The notes: generated by a model from the sequence alone, not told the origin. A DNA stretch of 64,000 nucleotides from JAJUFS01 sp036381175 (GCA_036381175.1 DASVDI010000006.1:1-64000), one strand, 5' to 3'; positions 48,386-57,215 are shown, counted from the first letter of the stretch. Numbers and translations: made by a program.

Positions 48386-49560
48386 AACAGCATCCCGAAA
48401 CGCTCGCAGCGCGCGCGGGCATCGACACCGATACCGCACACGGCGCCGTCGTGCCACCGGTTTACCTGAGCAGCACGTTCACCTTCGAGGATTACGGCAA
48501 ACCACGGCGTTACGATTACACGCGCTCGGGCAATCCGACGCGCGATGTACTCGCAGAAACGCTTGCGCGTCTCGAAGAAGGCGCTGCGGGCATCGTTACG
48601 GCCACCGGCATGGCGGCGATTACGACCGTGTTGCAACTGTTGGAGCCGGATGACCTTCTCGTCGCGCCGCATGATTGTTACGGCGGTACGTGGCGGCTGT
48701 TCACCGCGCTCGCGCGCAAGCGATGTTTTCGCGTTCGCCTGATCGATTTCAACGATACGAAAGCGCGCGCCGCAGCATTCGCAGAGCACCCGAAAATCAC
48801 CTGGCTGGAAACACCGAGCAACCCCCTCCTTCGCATCACAGATATTCGCGTTGTCGCCAATGAAGCTTACGCGGCGGGAAGTATCGTTGTCGTGGACAAC
48901 ACCTTTCTTTCTCCGGCATTGCAGAAACCCATCACGCTGGGCGCGGACGTTGTCGTGCACTCCACGACGAAATACCTGAACGGTCACAGCGATGTCGTCG
49001 GCGGCGCCATCGTCTGCCGCGACGAAAAACTGCACGCCGATCTCTCATGGTGGGCGAACTGCCTCGGTGTTACCGGCGCGCCGTTCGACAGCTTTCTTAC
49101 CTTGCGTGGCATTCGCACGCTCAGGCCCCGCATGCAGGCGCATGAAAGCAACGCGCATGCCGTGGCGGATCTGTTGTCACGTCACGCCGCCGTTGCGCGC
49201 GTGCATTATCCCGGCCTTGTCTCGCATCCCGGCCATGACATTGCGAAACGACAGCAACAGGGTTTTGGTGCGATGGTGAGTTTCGAGCTGAATGATGGCG
49301 AGGCTGTGGTGCGCGCATTTCTCGATGGCCTGCGCTGTTTTTCGCTCGCGGAATCGCTGGGCGGCGTTGAAAGCCTTATCGTGCATCCCGCCACCATGAC
49401 GCATGCGGCGATGACTCCGGATGCGCGGCGAGAAGCCGGAATCACGGACACACTGTTGCGCTTATCGGTTGGCATCGAGCATGCCGATGATTTGTGCGCG
49501 GATATTCTCGATGCGCTGGATCGTGCACAAGCTGTGACGGCGCGGAGGAAGCGCGCATGA
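48382..49560 (+). CDS. metB: Cystathionine gamma-synthase (trans-sulfuration PLP enzyme)
   Basis: A 392-aa Cys/Met metabolism PLP enzyme. YDYTRSGNPTRDVLAE, TATGMAAITTVLQLL, DCYGGTWRLF, the aspartate region VVDNTFLSPALQKPI and the PLP-lysine motif VVVHSTTKYLNGHSDVVGGAIV are all present. The C-terminal LAESLGGVESLIVHPATMTHA fits cystathionine gamma-synthase and related lyases. With MetX upstream it would make cystathionine from O-acylhomoserine and cysteine; direct sulfhydrylation is an alternative. It is coupled by ATGA overlaps on both sides. Confidence 0.92.
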   Translation: MKQHPETLAARAGIDTDTAHGAVVPPVYLSSTFTFEDYGKPRRYDYTRSGNPTRDVLAETLARLEEGAAGIVTATGMAAITTVLQLLEPDDLLVAPHDCYGGTWRLFTALARKRCFRVRLIDFNDTKARAAAFAEHPKITWLETPSNPLLRITDIRVVANEAYAAGSIVVVDNTFLSPALQKPITLGADVVVHSTTKYLNGHSDVVGGAIVCRDEKLHADLSWWANCLGVTGAPFDSFLTLRGIRTLRPRMQAHESNAHAVADLLSRHAAVARVHYPGLVSHPGHDIAKRQQQGFGAMVSFELNDGEAVVRAFLDGLRCFSLAESLGGVESLIVHPATMTHAAMTPDARREAGITDTLLRLSVGIEHADDLCADILDALDRAQAVTARRKRA

Positions 49561-50675
49561 GCACCTTGCCGAACACTGTGCTTTCGCCCGGCTTCACCGC
49601 TGGCAACACGTACGAGCCCACGCCGGTTCGAATCCTCGATGTCGTTCTGCTTGGCATCGGCACCGTCGGATCCGAATTCCTGCGCCGGCTTTCCGCGCAT
49701 GCGCCGCCGCGGATTCGTCTCGTCGGCATCGCGAACTCGACGACGATGCTGTTCGAGAAGCGAGGGATTCCGGCACATCGTGCGATTGACTACCTGCGCG
49801 AATCCAGAGTCGAGAATTGTCTTGAGGAACTCACACAGCGACTTTTGAGATCCCGATCAACGCCGGTGATTGTCGATGCCACCGCAAGCGAAGCTGTGGC
49901 AAGAAAGCATGCGGCATGGCTCGATGACGGCATTCACGTTGTGACCGCGAACAAGATCGCGTCGGCAAGCGGATGGGTGAGCGATATTGGAAATTCTCAC
50001 TACGGTGACGCCGCAACCGTCGGTGCGGGACTGCCGGTGCTCGCGACGATCCGTCGCCTTCGTGCAGCGGGCGACAGGGTCACGCGCGTCGAAGGTATTC
50101 TTTCCGGGAGTCTCGGTTTTGTTTTTCATGCATTGCAGAAACACAGTTCATTTTCACGGGCCGTAATGGATGCGTGTGAGGGCGGCCTTGCCGAGCCGGA
50201 TCCCCGCCAGGATCTTTCCGGTGCCGATGTTGCGCGCAAGCTCGCCATCATCGCGCGTGCCGCCGGACTGCCGTGTTTGAATGTGAAGCCCGAATCGTTG
50301 ATCGAACCGCCAGATGAAAAATTGCCACTTGACCGGTTCCTGCATTCCCTGTCGCGTCACGATGCGGGCTGGCAGCGACGTGTCAACGACGCAAAGAAGC
50401 ACGATTGCATTCTGCGTTACGTCGCGAGCCTGGACGGCGAAGGCAACGCGTTCATTGGCGTGCGCGAACTGCATCACGACGAACCGCTGGCGCAAACGCG
50501 CGGCGCCGATAACTGCATCAGCATTTACAGCGATGCCTACCACCGCGACCCGCTCGTCATTCGCGGACCGGGCGCGGGCGCTGCCGTGACCGCGACCGCC
50601 CTGCTCGCGGATCTCGCCGAACTATCCGCGCGTTTGCAATTGCAGGAATGTTTTCATGGCGGACAGCGGCGATGA
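49557..50675 (+). CDS. hom: Homoserine dehydrogenase (no ACT domain)
   Basis: A 372-aa dehydrogenase. The Rossmann motif DVVLLGIGTVGSEFL is followed by the catalytic-domain signatures VTANKIAS, GAGLPVLATIRRL, ILSGSLGFVFHAL and EPDPRQDLSGADVARKLAIIARAAG. The C-terminal domain ends in IYSDAYHRDPLVIRGPGAGAAVTATALLADL. There is no aspartokinase domain and no ACT domain, so it is probably free of threonine feedback and dedicated to methionine supply within the SAM-controlled operon. The start overlaps the metB stop (ATGA), and its own stop overlaps the next start. Confidence 0.93.
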   Translation: MSTLPNTVLSPGFTAGNTYEPTPVRILDVVLLGIGTVGSEFLRRLSAHAPPRIRLVGIANSTTMLFEKRGIPAHRAIDYLRESRVENCLEELTQRLLRSRSTPVIVDATASEAVARKHAAWLDDGIHVVTANKIASASGWVSDIGNSHYGDAATVGAGLPVLATIRRLRAAGDRVTRVEGILSGSLGFVFHALQKHSSFSRAVMDACEGGLAEPDPRQDLSGADVARKLAIIARAAGLPCLNVKPESLIEPPDEKLPLDRFLHSLSRHDAGWQRRVNDAKKHDCILRYVASLDGEGNAFIGVRELHHDEPLAQTRGADNCISIYSDAYHRDPLVIRGPGAGAAVTATALLADLAELSARLQLQECFHGGQRR

Positions 50676-50965
50676 ACCTTTCCCAGCTTCGCTATCTTGT
50701 TGCGATTGTCGATTCCGGCTTGAGCATCACGCACGCCGCCCAACGCGTCTTCGCGACGCAGCCCGGTATCTCGAAACAGCTTCGACAGCTTGAAGAGGAA
50801 CTCGGCTTCACCATCTTCCAGCGCAACGGCAGAAGCCTCGTCGCCGTCACGCCGGCCGGCGCGCAAGTCATCGCGCGTGCAAGAACCATTGTTGCGGAGG
50901 CGGCGCGCATTCGGTCGCTGGCGACCGAATGTGACGGGAACCAGATCAGCGTTCACAAGCGCTGA
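50672..50965 (+). CDS. CysB-like LysR protein reduced to its HTH domain
   Basis: A 97-aa protein that is essentially a LysR N-terminal domain: MNLSQLRYLVAIVDSGLSIT, HAAQRVFATQPGISKQLRQL, EEELGFTIFQRNGRSLVAVTP. It has the linker helix (AQVIARARTIVAEAARIRSLA) and then stops after ECDGNQISVHKR. It is close to CysB/Cbl, but the 200-residue effector-binding domain is absent. The DNA after the stop is a terminator and then a convergent gene, so the missing part is not displaced nearby. The gene is translationally coupled to hom (ATGA). It could be a decoy or constitutive regulator, or a degraded gene; the intact start and stop argue for use. Confidence 0.8.
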   Translation: MNLSQLRYLVAIVDSGLSITHAAQRVFATQPGISKQLRQLEEELGFTIFQRNGRSLVAVTPAGAQVIARARTIVAEAARIRSLATECDGNQISVHKR

Positions 50966-50974
50966 ATAGAAAAA

Positions 50975-50992
50975 GGGCGACCGAAGCCGCCC
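50975..50992 (-). terminator. Rho-independent terminator with UUCG tetraloop
   Basis: On the minus strand GGGCGGC-TTCG-GTCGCCC is followed by TTTTTC. It lies 25 nt after the stop of the lipoprotein gene at 51017. A weaker mirror structure on the plus strand may also end the methionine operon. Confidence 0.85.
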
Positions 50993-51016
50993 TCAAAACC
51001 ACAACAGCTCACAGTG

Positions 51017-52598
51017 TCAGTCGGCAGCAATGATCACGCGATCGCCGCTGTCCAGGTCAACAGCAAATATCCGATAGCCAGCATCGCCTGAGCCAATGAC
51101 AAATGCGACGCGGGACGGTGTGTGAAGTGCGAAAGAACTCAGGTCGCCCATGTAGGGACCTTGGCCAACCGTTGGTCCTGACACAATGAACCGGTCGCCA
51201 CTCGCGGGGTCAACTCTGAACAGTGCGCCCTCGGCCTCACCGGATGCCAGCACGACCTCTTCTTCCTGCCAGTATCGAACCTCAGAAATGGAACTTAATA
51301 TCGGACCGTCGCCCGCCGAGACAATGGTTCGATCGCCGGTCGCAGGATCGACCTTGAAAACAACGTTGCCGAGCGCGTCTTCGCCATTCGTAAACAGATC
51401 TCCCGTCGTTTCATCGATGGTGACGCTGTCAAGTTCATCGAACACCGGACCTACGCCAGTTGCGGCATCGGAGATGATTGTCCGATCTCCGCCTGGCAAC
51501 GTGACGGAATAGATTTTTCGGTCGGCTTCCGCCGACGCAACGTAAATAACCCCCGAGGCAGGATCTCTCGTGACGCCCAAGGCATTGAAAACGGGGCCGG
51601 ACCCCGTGCCCGTGTCGTTCGACAGCGAGATCCGATTTCCATTTGCCATCGCAACAGCCGAGATCTGATTATGGTTTGCGACCAGCAGCTCGCCATCGTC
51701 ACCAATAGCTATTCCGCGAATGGAGTTGAGCGCAGGGCCATCCCCCACATCCGGCTCCCGCGACAACACCGTGCGCTGAGCGGTTTCCAGGGTCTAGTTT
51801 GTAGACAGTGTCATTAATTCCACCATAGAAGACGCTCGAACCATCTGGCGAAATTTCCGAACCCTGAATCCCGGACGACATCGGTTCACCACTTCCCACC
51901 GTTGCACTTGTCGTGTCGATCACCAGTTCACGAACCGAAATATTTTTGCTTGTGTCTTCGGCTCGCACTTCGATCTGATTGGCGCCAGCCGACAACGGCA
52001 TGTCGAAATGCCAGTTGCCGGTTGCCGGATCGGGCGAAACGATCGTGCCGCCAACGGTGAGCGTTTCCAGCGCCTGGTCCTGGACCGTTCCTCGAACACG
52101 AATTGATGTGACATTCGTGATTCCGAGTGCGGGTGGGAAATGCACCGCGAGTTCGGGCGATTCCTCGTCTGCCTTCGTGGTTACTTCGAATACAGCCGAC
52201 ACCGAAGGCTCGCCCGCAAAGAACTCACCGCTCGCAACACCCTCCGGCGTGTCCGAGGCCTGCAGGCGAATGACAACAACGTCGCCATTCTGCACGGTGC
52301 GGTCCAGGTGATTGTCCTGCTCGACGCCGTTTATCAGCAGCACGAATCCTGCCGTGAGGTCCGCGAGACTTGCAGGAACGAGTTCGCCGTCATCAAGCCC
52401 CGCGATAGTCACGCTGGCTTCGTGGAATTCGCCGGGGTTTGCATCCACCACGGCAGCAAAACTGAATGCGTCGGGCGTGCGATCCGCCACGGGCGGAGTT
52501 GTTCCGGGCGGAGTGACGCCCGGTGGATCATTGCCGCAACCGGCGGCTGCGAGTAGAGCGGTCAACAGGAATGCGTTTACAAGGTGCCTGATATTCAT
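51017..52598 (-). pseudogene. Lipoprotein with beta-propeller repeats, split by a +1 frameshift
   Basis: One gene of about 526 codons is broken by a single extra base near 51790. From ATG 52598 the first frame gives a signal peptide (LLTALLAAAGC lipobox), a Pro/Thr linker, an Ig/cadherin-like region (DQALETLTVGGTIVSPDPATGNWHFDMPLSAGANQIEVRA) and SPDGSSVFYGGINDTVYKLD. Removing one C from GACCCTGG restores LETAQRTVLSREPDVGDGP, which joins smoothly to the second frame. That frame holds propeller-like repeats of the GDRTIVS type (LPGGDRTIISDA, DPATGDRTIVSAG, DPASGDRFIVSG, DLDSGDRVIIA). Both halves are otherwise undamaged, so it is either a very recent mutation or a sequencing/assembly error. Confidence 0.82.
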
Positions 52599-52810
52599 GG
52601 GAATCCTCCGTGATCGGGCGTTCAACCGGCGCTCATTCTCTCGCCGCCCTCAGGCACTTCCCCTCAGGCTTTCCCTGATTTTCCCGAAAGGCCTCGCAAA
52701 ACCTTCACCGTCGTGCCCGATAGATACCTGATGGGAGATTGCGACACCGCGCGTGACACTGCGGTACTGCGATGTGTGTTCGTGTTGCGGGGAAGGGACA
52801 GCAAGATTGT

Positions 52811-52844
52811 GGCGGATTACGGCTGCGCCTAATCCGCCCTACGA
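52811..52844. repeat. Half copy of GTAGGGCGGATTAG repeat
   Basis: GGCGGATTA (52812-52820) and TAATCCGCC (52831-52839) followed by CTACG match one half of the larger palindrome at 21917-22000. It lies in the 297-bp divergent spacer before glrK. Confidence 0.75.
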
Positions 52845-52895
52845 AGACTGCGATGCGTGTTCGTCGGGGGAGACAGGGTCAAACAAGGGGCATTC

Positions 52896-54311
52896 ATGCG
52901 CGCGTTCCGCTGGCGCTCCATCAACGTGCTGGTCGTTGTCGGCTTTGCCGTGGTCGGCCTGCCGCTGGTTGCGGCCATTTTGCTGAGCACGATTTACCTG
53001 GAGCGCCTCACGCTCATCAGCCAGGCGACGGTGGTGACGGGCATCGAAGGCACGCGTCAGGGCCGGATTCTCGGCGAGGAGCTGACGGCGATGGAACGCT
53101 ACGCGCGCCAGTACGAAATCCTGCAGGAACCGGCGCTGCTTGAATTGTTCCAGCGCCGCCGCGAACGTTTCGAGGCCGCCGCCGAATCCTTGCGCGGCGT
53201 GTTCACGGATGCCGAACTCGATGCGCTGATTGCCGCGTTGCTCTCGAACTCGCGCACGCTTTCCATAGCGAACGTATCGGAAGATGCTTTCGGCGGCGTT
53301 TCGGAACGTTTCGCCACGCTGCTTGAGCAGGCGATCGCGGTGAACAACCGCGTGCGCGCGCTTACCGAGGCGCGCATGGAGGCGATGCAGACGCAATCCG
53401 AAAGCATTCAGCAACGCCTGGTATGGCAGGCGACGGGAGTGATCGTGATTGCGCTGGTGCTCGCGGTGGTTTTCACGCTGATGATTTCGCGCGCGGTGCG
53501 CCAGCTCGCCGGTGCGATCAAGCGTCTCGGCGAAGGACGTTTCGAACACGGCATCGACGTGCGCGGCCCCGCTGATTTCGAGCAGCTTGGCGGACAGCTT
53601 GACTGGTTGCGGCGGCGGCTCCAAACGGTGGAAGAAGACAAGAGCGCATTTCTGCGCAACATCTCGCACGAACTCAAGACGCCGCTCGCAAACATTCGCG
53701 AGGGCAGCGAACTGCTGACGGATGGCGCAGCCGGCGCGCTGACGGCAGAGCAGCGCGAAGTGGCGGACATCCTGCGCGAGAACAGCCTGCGCTTGCAGTC
53801 GCAGATCGAGAACCTTCTTAACTTCAGTGCGTGGCAAAACCTGCGCACGCCGCTTCGACGCGAACCCGTGCGCCTCGATGAACTCGTGGAGCGCGTGCTC
53901 GAACGCAATCGCCTGCCGATCCACGCGCGCCAGTTGCGCGTACTTACCGATCTCAATGACGTAACGGTTGCCGGCGATCCGCAGAAACTGGAAGTGATGA
54001 TCGAGAATCTTGTTTCGAATGCCGTGAAGTATTCGCCCGTGAAAGGACGCTTGCACATTCGCATCGAACGCCGCGGACGCATGGCGCGCCTGCTGGTTGC
54101 TGACGACGGCCCCGGAATCGAGCCGGATGAACGCAAGCGCGTGTTTCGCGCGTTTTACCAGGGGCGGCGGCAGGCGGAAAGCCATGTACATGGCACGGGT
54201 CTTGGTTTGTCCGTGGTGCAGGAATGCGTTCGCACGCACCGCGGCAAGGTCACCATCATTGACGGAGAAACCCATGGCGCGACTTTTCTTGTCGAACTGC
54301 CATCGAAGTGA
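52896..54311 (+). CDS. glrK: Sensor histidine kinase GlrK (QseE-like)
   Basis: A 471-aa inner-membrane kinase. The first helix is INVLVVVGFAVVGLPLVAAILLSTIYL; a periplasmic domain of about 140 mostly helical residues follows, then a second helix (QATGVIVIALVLAVVFTLMI), a HAMP linker, and the H-box FLRNISHELKTPLANIREGSELL. The ATPase has the N-box NLVSNAVKYSP, G1 DDGPGIEPDE and G2 HGTGLGLSVV. It is the first gene of a glrK-qseG-glrR operon in the same order as Enterobacteriaceae. There the system responds to cell-envelope state and is modulated by the lipoprotein QseG. ATG 52896 follows AAGGGG. Confidence 0.92.
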   Translation: MRAFRWRSINVLVVVGFAVVGLPLVAAILLSTIYLERLTLISQATVVTGIEGTRQGRILGEELTAMERYARQYEILQEPALLELFQRRRERFEAAAESLRGVFTDAELDALIAALLSNSRTLSIANVSEDAFGGVSERFATLLEQAIAVNNRVRALTEARMEAMQTQSESIQQRLVWQATGVIVIALVLAVVFTLMISRAVRQLAGAIKRLGEGRFEHGIDVRGPADFEQLGGQLDWLRRRLQTVEEDKSAFLRNISHELKTPLANIREGSELLTDGAAGALTAEQREVADILRENSLRLQSQIENLLNFSAWQNLRTPLRREPVRLDELVERVLERNRLPIHARQLRVLTDLNDVTVAGDPQKLEVMIENLVSNAVKYSPVKGRLHIRIERRGRMARLLVADDGPGIEPDERKRVFRAFYQGRRQAESHVHGTGLGLSVVQECVRTHRGKVTIIDGETHGATFLVELPSK

Positions 54312-54318
54312 TCGCGGC

Positions 54319-54969
54319 ATGAGCGGTGCCGCGCGCCTGCTGCTGCCGCTGCTGCTTGTGACGCTCGGCGCCTGCGCAAGTCTACGCGGCGATGACGCGG
54401 CCGAATGGCCCGAAGGCAACGACAACGTGGCGGGACATTATCTGCTCGGCTTGCGCGAATACCTGGCGAAACCGGCCGGCAAGCAGGCGGTGCATCGCGA
54501 GCAACTGCGCGTTGCGGCTGAACGCGGCAATCCGGCGGCAATGCTCGAATACGCGTTTGCACTTTCCGTTGACCGCGATGATCGAGAAAGTCTTGAACGC
54601 GCGCGCGCACTTTTCGAATCGTTGCTGGTCGCGCCCGATCCCCTGCCCGTCGCGCTCGACGCGTTGACGCGCTTGCAACTCGGCCAGGTGATCGACCGGC
54701 TTGAGCGAATGCGCGCGAACGACGAGCTGAACCTCGCGGTGCGCATCGGCGCCAACGAATTGAAAACCTGTCTTGTGCGCCTGGATGAAACCGAGATCCA
54801 GCGCGAAGACATGCGCAAGCAACTCGCGGAGGTGCGCCGCAAGCTCGATGCGCTGACACGCATCGAGCAAACCGTGAATCACGGGCAAGACACGAATGAC
54901 GATCAACAGAACCAGGAAAACAGGGAGAACGAGGATGCCGAGCGGCAACCAGATACTGCTCGTCGATGA
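54319..54969 (+). CDS. qseG: QseG-like accessory lipoprotein
   Basis: A 216-aa lipoprotein: LLLPLLLVTLGAC (lipobox) followed by a mostly helical domain with a small Sel1/TPR-like stretch (HREQLRVAAERGNPAAMLEYAFALSVDRDDRESLERARALFESLL) and a coiled coil (REDMRKQLAEVRRKLDALTRIEQ). It ends with a Gln/Asn/Glu-rich tail. In enterobacteria QseG sits between glrK and glrR and interacts with the kinase. The sequence here is diverged, so the name rests mainly on position, size and topology. It starts 8 nt after glrK, and its last 35 nt overlap glrR. Confidence 0.75.
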   Translation: MSGAARLLLPLLLVTLGACASLRGDDAAEWPEGNDNVAGHYLLGLREYLAKPAGKQAVHREQLRVAAERGNPAAMLEYAFALSVDRDDRESLERARALFESLLVAPDPLPVALDALTRLQLGQVIDRLERMRANDELNLAVRIGANELKTCLVRLDETEIQREDMRKQLAEVRRKLDALTRIEQTVNHGQDTNDDQQNQENRENEDAERQPDTARR

Positions 54970-56290
54970 CGATCCGGGCCTGCTCAGGCTTTTGAGCATG
55001 CGGCTGGAAAGCAGCGGCTACAAAGTGCGCACCGCCGCCGATGGAAGGCACGCGCTATCCGAAGTCGCAGCGGCGCGACCCGATCTCGTGATCACGGATC
55101 TTCGCATGGAACCGATGAACGGTCTTGAGCTGCTGGATGCGCTCGGCCGCGAGGCACCGGGACTGCCCGTGATACTCATCACCGCGCACGGCAGCATTCC
55201 CGATGCGGTACATGCGACACAGAACGGTGCGTTCGGTTTTTTGACGAAACCGGTGGAGAAGGATGAACTGCTCGCGCAGGTCGGGCGCGCGATCGGTGCA
55301 AGCAGCAGTGCGAATGCGCAGGGCCAATCGAGATCGGATGCGTGGCGCGCGGATATCGTCACGTGCAGTGGTCGCATGGAAGAAGTGCTGGCGCAGGCGC
55401 GCATGGCGGCGGGCACGGACGTTTCCGTACTCATCAGTGGCGAGAGCGGCACCGGCAAGGAATTGCTCGCGCGCGCGATTCATCGCGCGAGTTCACGCGC
55501 ACACAAACCTTTCATTGCGGTGAACTGCGGCGCGATCCCGGAATCGCTGCTCGAATCCGAATTGTTTGGTCACGAGAAAGGCGCGTTCACGGGTGCGGTG
55601 CAGGCACGCGCCGGTCTCGTGCAGGAAGCCGACGGCGGCACCTTGTTTCTCGATGAAATCGGTGACATGCCGCCAACCGCGCAAGTGAAACTGCTGCGCA
55701 TGCTGCAGGAAGGCACGGTGCGGCGCGTCGGCAGCGCGCGCGATACACACGTTGATATCCGCGTTGTGTCGGCGACTCATCATGATCTTCGCCAGTCGAT
55801 TGAATCCGGCGATTTTCGCGAGGATCTTTACTACCGCCTGAATGTCGTCAATTTGCGCCTGCCACCGTTGCGCGAGCGGCGCGAAGACATTCCATTACTG
55901 GCGACACATTTTCTCGAACACCTCACCGGACCCGAAGACAGGCCGCGGAAAATGTTCGCACCCGCCGCTTTGGAAACACTGTTGCGCGGCGACTGGCCAG
56001 GCAACGTGCGCGAGCTGCGCAATTTCATCGAACGAAGCGCGGCATTGACGCCGAGCAAGCTGATCTCCGCCGGGCAAGTGCGACGATTGCTCGACGAGCA
56101 CGGCAACGGATTGCCCTCGCTCGCGGATGCGCGCGATGCCTTCACCCGACAATACCTCTGCCAGTTGTTGCGAGTAACGCACGGCAATGTTTCGCGCGCT
56201 TCGCGTCTTGCGCATCGCAATCGCACAGATTTCTACAAATTGTTGAAACGGTTTCATCTTGATCCGGCGCAATTCAAGAACCATTCGTGA
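54935..56290 (+). CDS. glrR: Sigma-54-dependent response regulator GlrR (QseF-like)
   Basis: A 451-aa NtrC-type regulator. The receiver domain has ILLVDDDPG, the phospho-acceptor in DLVITDLRM, and Lys in FLTKPVEK. The AAA+ domain has Walker A GESGTGKE, the sigma-54 contact loop GAFTGAV, Walker B GGTLFLDEIGD and the arginine-finger region. The C-terminal Fis-like HTH reads RQYLCQLLRVTHGNVSRASRLAHRNRTDFYKLLKRF. ATG 54935 (behind GAGG) is inside the qseG tail, so it is translationally coupled. A GlrR-like site and a sigma-54 promoter lie immediately downstream in front of an EF-hand gene. Confidence 0.94.
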   Translation: MPSGNQILLVDDDPGLLRLLSMRLESSGYKVRTAADGRHALSEVAAARPDLVITDLRMEPMNGLELLDALGREAPGLPVILITAHGSIPDAVHATQNGAFGFLTKPVEKDELLAQVGRAIGASSSANAQGQSRSDAWRADIVTCSGRMEEVLAQARMAAGTDVSVLISGESGTGKELLARAIHRASSRAHKPFIAVNCGAIPESLLESELFGHEKGAFTGAVQARAGLVQEADGGTLFLDEIGDMPPTAQVKLLRMLQEGTVRRVGSARDTHVDIRVVSATHHDLRQSIESGDFREDLYYRLNVVNLRLPPLRERREDIPLLATHFLEHLTGPEDRPRKMFAPAALETLLRGDWPGNVRELRNFIERSAALTPSKLISAGQVRRLLDEHGNGLPSLADARDAFTRQYLCQLLRVTHGNVSRASRLAHRNRTDFYKLLKRFHLDPAQFKNHS

Positions 56291-56294
56291 ATTG

Positions 56295-56312
56295 CGTCGC
56301 TCGCCTGCGACA
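56295..56312 (+). promoter_or_regulatory. Candidate GlrR binding site (CGTC-N10-GACA)
   Basis: CGTC at 56295-56298 and GACA at 56309-56312 are separated by exactly 10 nt, matching 7 of 8 defined positions of the TGTC-N10-GACA site described for enterobacterial GlrR. It lies 128-145 bp upstream of the -24 element, a typical enhancer distance. A second, imperfect copy with an 11-nt spacer is at 56350-56368. Confidence 0.5.
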
Positions 56313-56439
56313 AAAAAAATCAATCTTCTCAATCATGTGAAACTGCCGCCGTCAGAACGTTGGCGACAGGCGACGTTTACGTGAGCGCGAGACGATGCAT
56401 TGGTGCGGTTTACGCCGCGATTGCAGCGTTTTCGATCTC

Positions 56440-56453
56440 GGCACGCATATTGC
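56440..56453 (+). promoter_or_regulatory. Sigma-54 (-24/-12) promoter
   Basis: The sequence CGGCACGCATATTGCAC matches the sigma-54 consensus (TGGCACG-N4-TTGCA) at all positions except the first. The invariant GG is at 56440-56441 and GC at 56452-56453, with the required 10-nt gap. Transcription should start near 56465, 45 nt before the EF-hand gene at 56510. Confidence 0.85.
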
Positions 56454-56509
56454 ACTAACTCCAGTGAACCTTTCTGGTTCGCGCAAACCTACAACTGGAG
56501 GTCACACCC

Positions 56510-56779
56510 ATGAAGAAACTGATGATGCTTTTCCTCGCCGGCCTGTTCTCCGCTGGCGTTGCTGTTGCCAACGAAGGCGACAAAGTCAATTTCGACCAGC
56601 TTGACCAGGATGGCGACGGTCAGTTGAGCCGTACTGAAGTGGCGCAGAACGCCGAACTTGCCGCGCAGTTCAGCACGATCGATGCCAACGGCGATGGCTA
56701 CCTGGACCAGAACGAAGCGAAGAGCGCCGAGTCCCAGGGTCAGCAGCAGGAAGACCAGAGCATGGGCGAGGACTACTGA
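56510..56779 (+). CDS. Small secreted EF-hand protein
   Basis: An 89-aa exported protein. The signal peptide MKKLMMLFLAGLFSAGVAVA is followed by two canonical EF-hand loops, DQDGDGQLSRTE and DANGDGYLDQNE, separated by one helix-loop-helix length. It ends with an acidic Gln-rich tail. A strong ribosome binding site (GGAGG) and an excellent sigma-54 promoter lie upstream. It should act in the periplasm as a Ca2+ sensor or buffer. Being the gene next to glrR with a GlrR-type enhancer site, it is the best candidate for a direct GlrR target. No closer homologue is recognised. Confidence 0.88.
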   Translation: MKKLMMLFLAGLFSAGVAVANEGDKVNFDQLDQDGDGQLSRTEVAQNAELAAQFSTIDANGDGYLDQNEAKSAESQGQQQEDQSMGEDY

Positions 56780-57019
56780 GTCACAGACCTGTCTGGTAAT
56801 TGAACATGGCGCGGCGCATACGCCAACCGGGATTCGCATCGTTGAACGTGTGTCCGCGCCTTTCTTTTGATCTTCACTCGCACACTACATGGCGCGGCCT
56901 TTCGATCATTGCTGCCGCGCTTGTTATGGCCACGATTCAGGCCGCAATCCGGATTGCCGGATTCTGACAGCCCGATTTTTGAAAGTTATTGACCGACTGC
57001 CTCGGCAGGTCCCCCCGTT

Positions 57020-57047
57020 GCCCCGCTACCCCGGCGGGGCTCTTTTT
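57020..57047 (+). terminator. Terminator; the 436-bp stretch 56780-57215 has no gene
   Basis: GCCCCGC-TACCCCG-GCGGGGC is followed by TCTTTTTA. It lies 240 nt after the EF-hand stop codon, an unusually long distance. The stretch 56780-57215 shows no convincing reading frame; it holds a long 3' untranslated region or a small RNA ending at this terminator, then the leader of the outer-membrane protein gene. Confidence 0.75.
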
Positions 57048-57215
57048 ATCTGAAGCGCGAGGGGACCTGGAATGGCGGTCGCACGCAGAGGTTCGAACTG
57101 CCGTGTTGAAACTTCAACGCACAACAACCATTTCGATTTCGCGGGCAGGGAAAGCGTTTTCTGTTCGGCGACTTTCGGATTTTGACAAAAGCTCCCACGG
57201 TACTGGAGGTAGAAA

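Noticed and set aside
52839..54425. 528-codon open frame opposite glrK
   Set aside because: Antisense shadow; glrK has every histidine kinase box in order on the other strand.
56350..56368. Second GlrR-like site CGTC-N11-GACA
   Set aside because: The spacer is 11 nt, one more than the described site; kept only as a possible weak copy.
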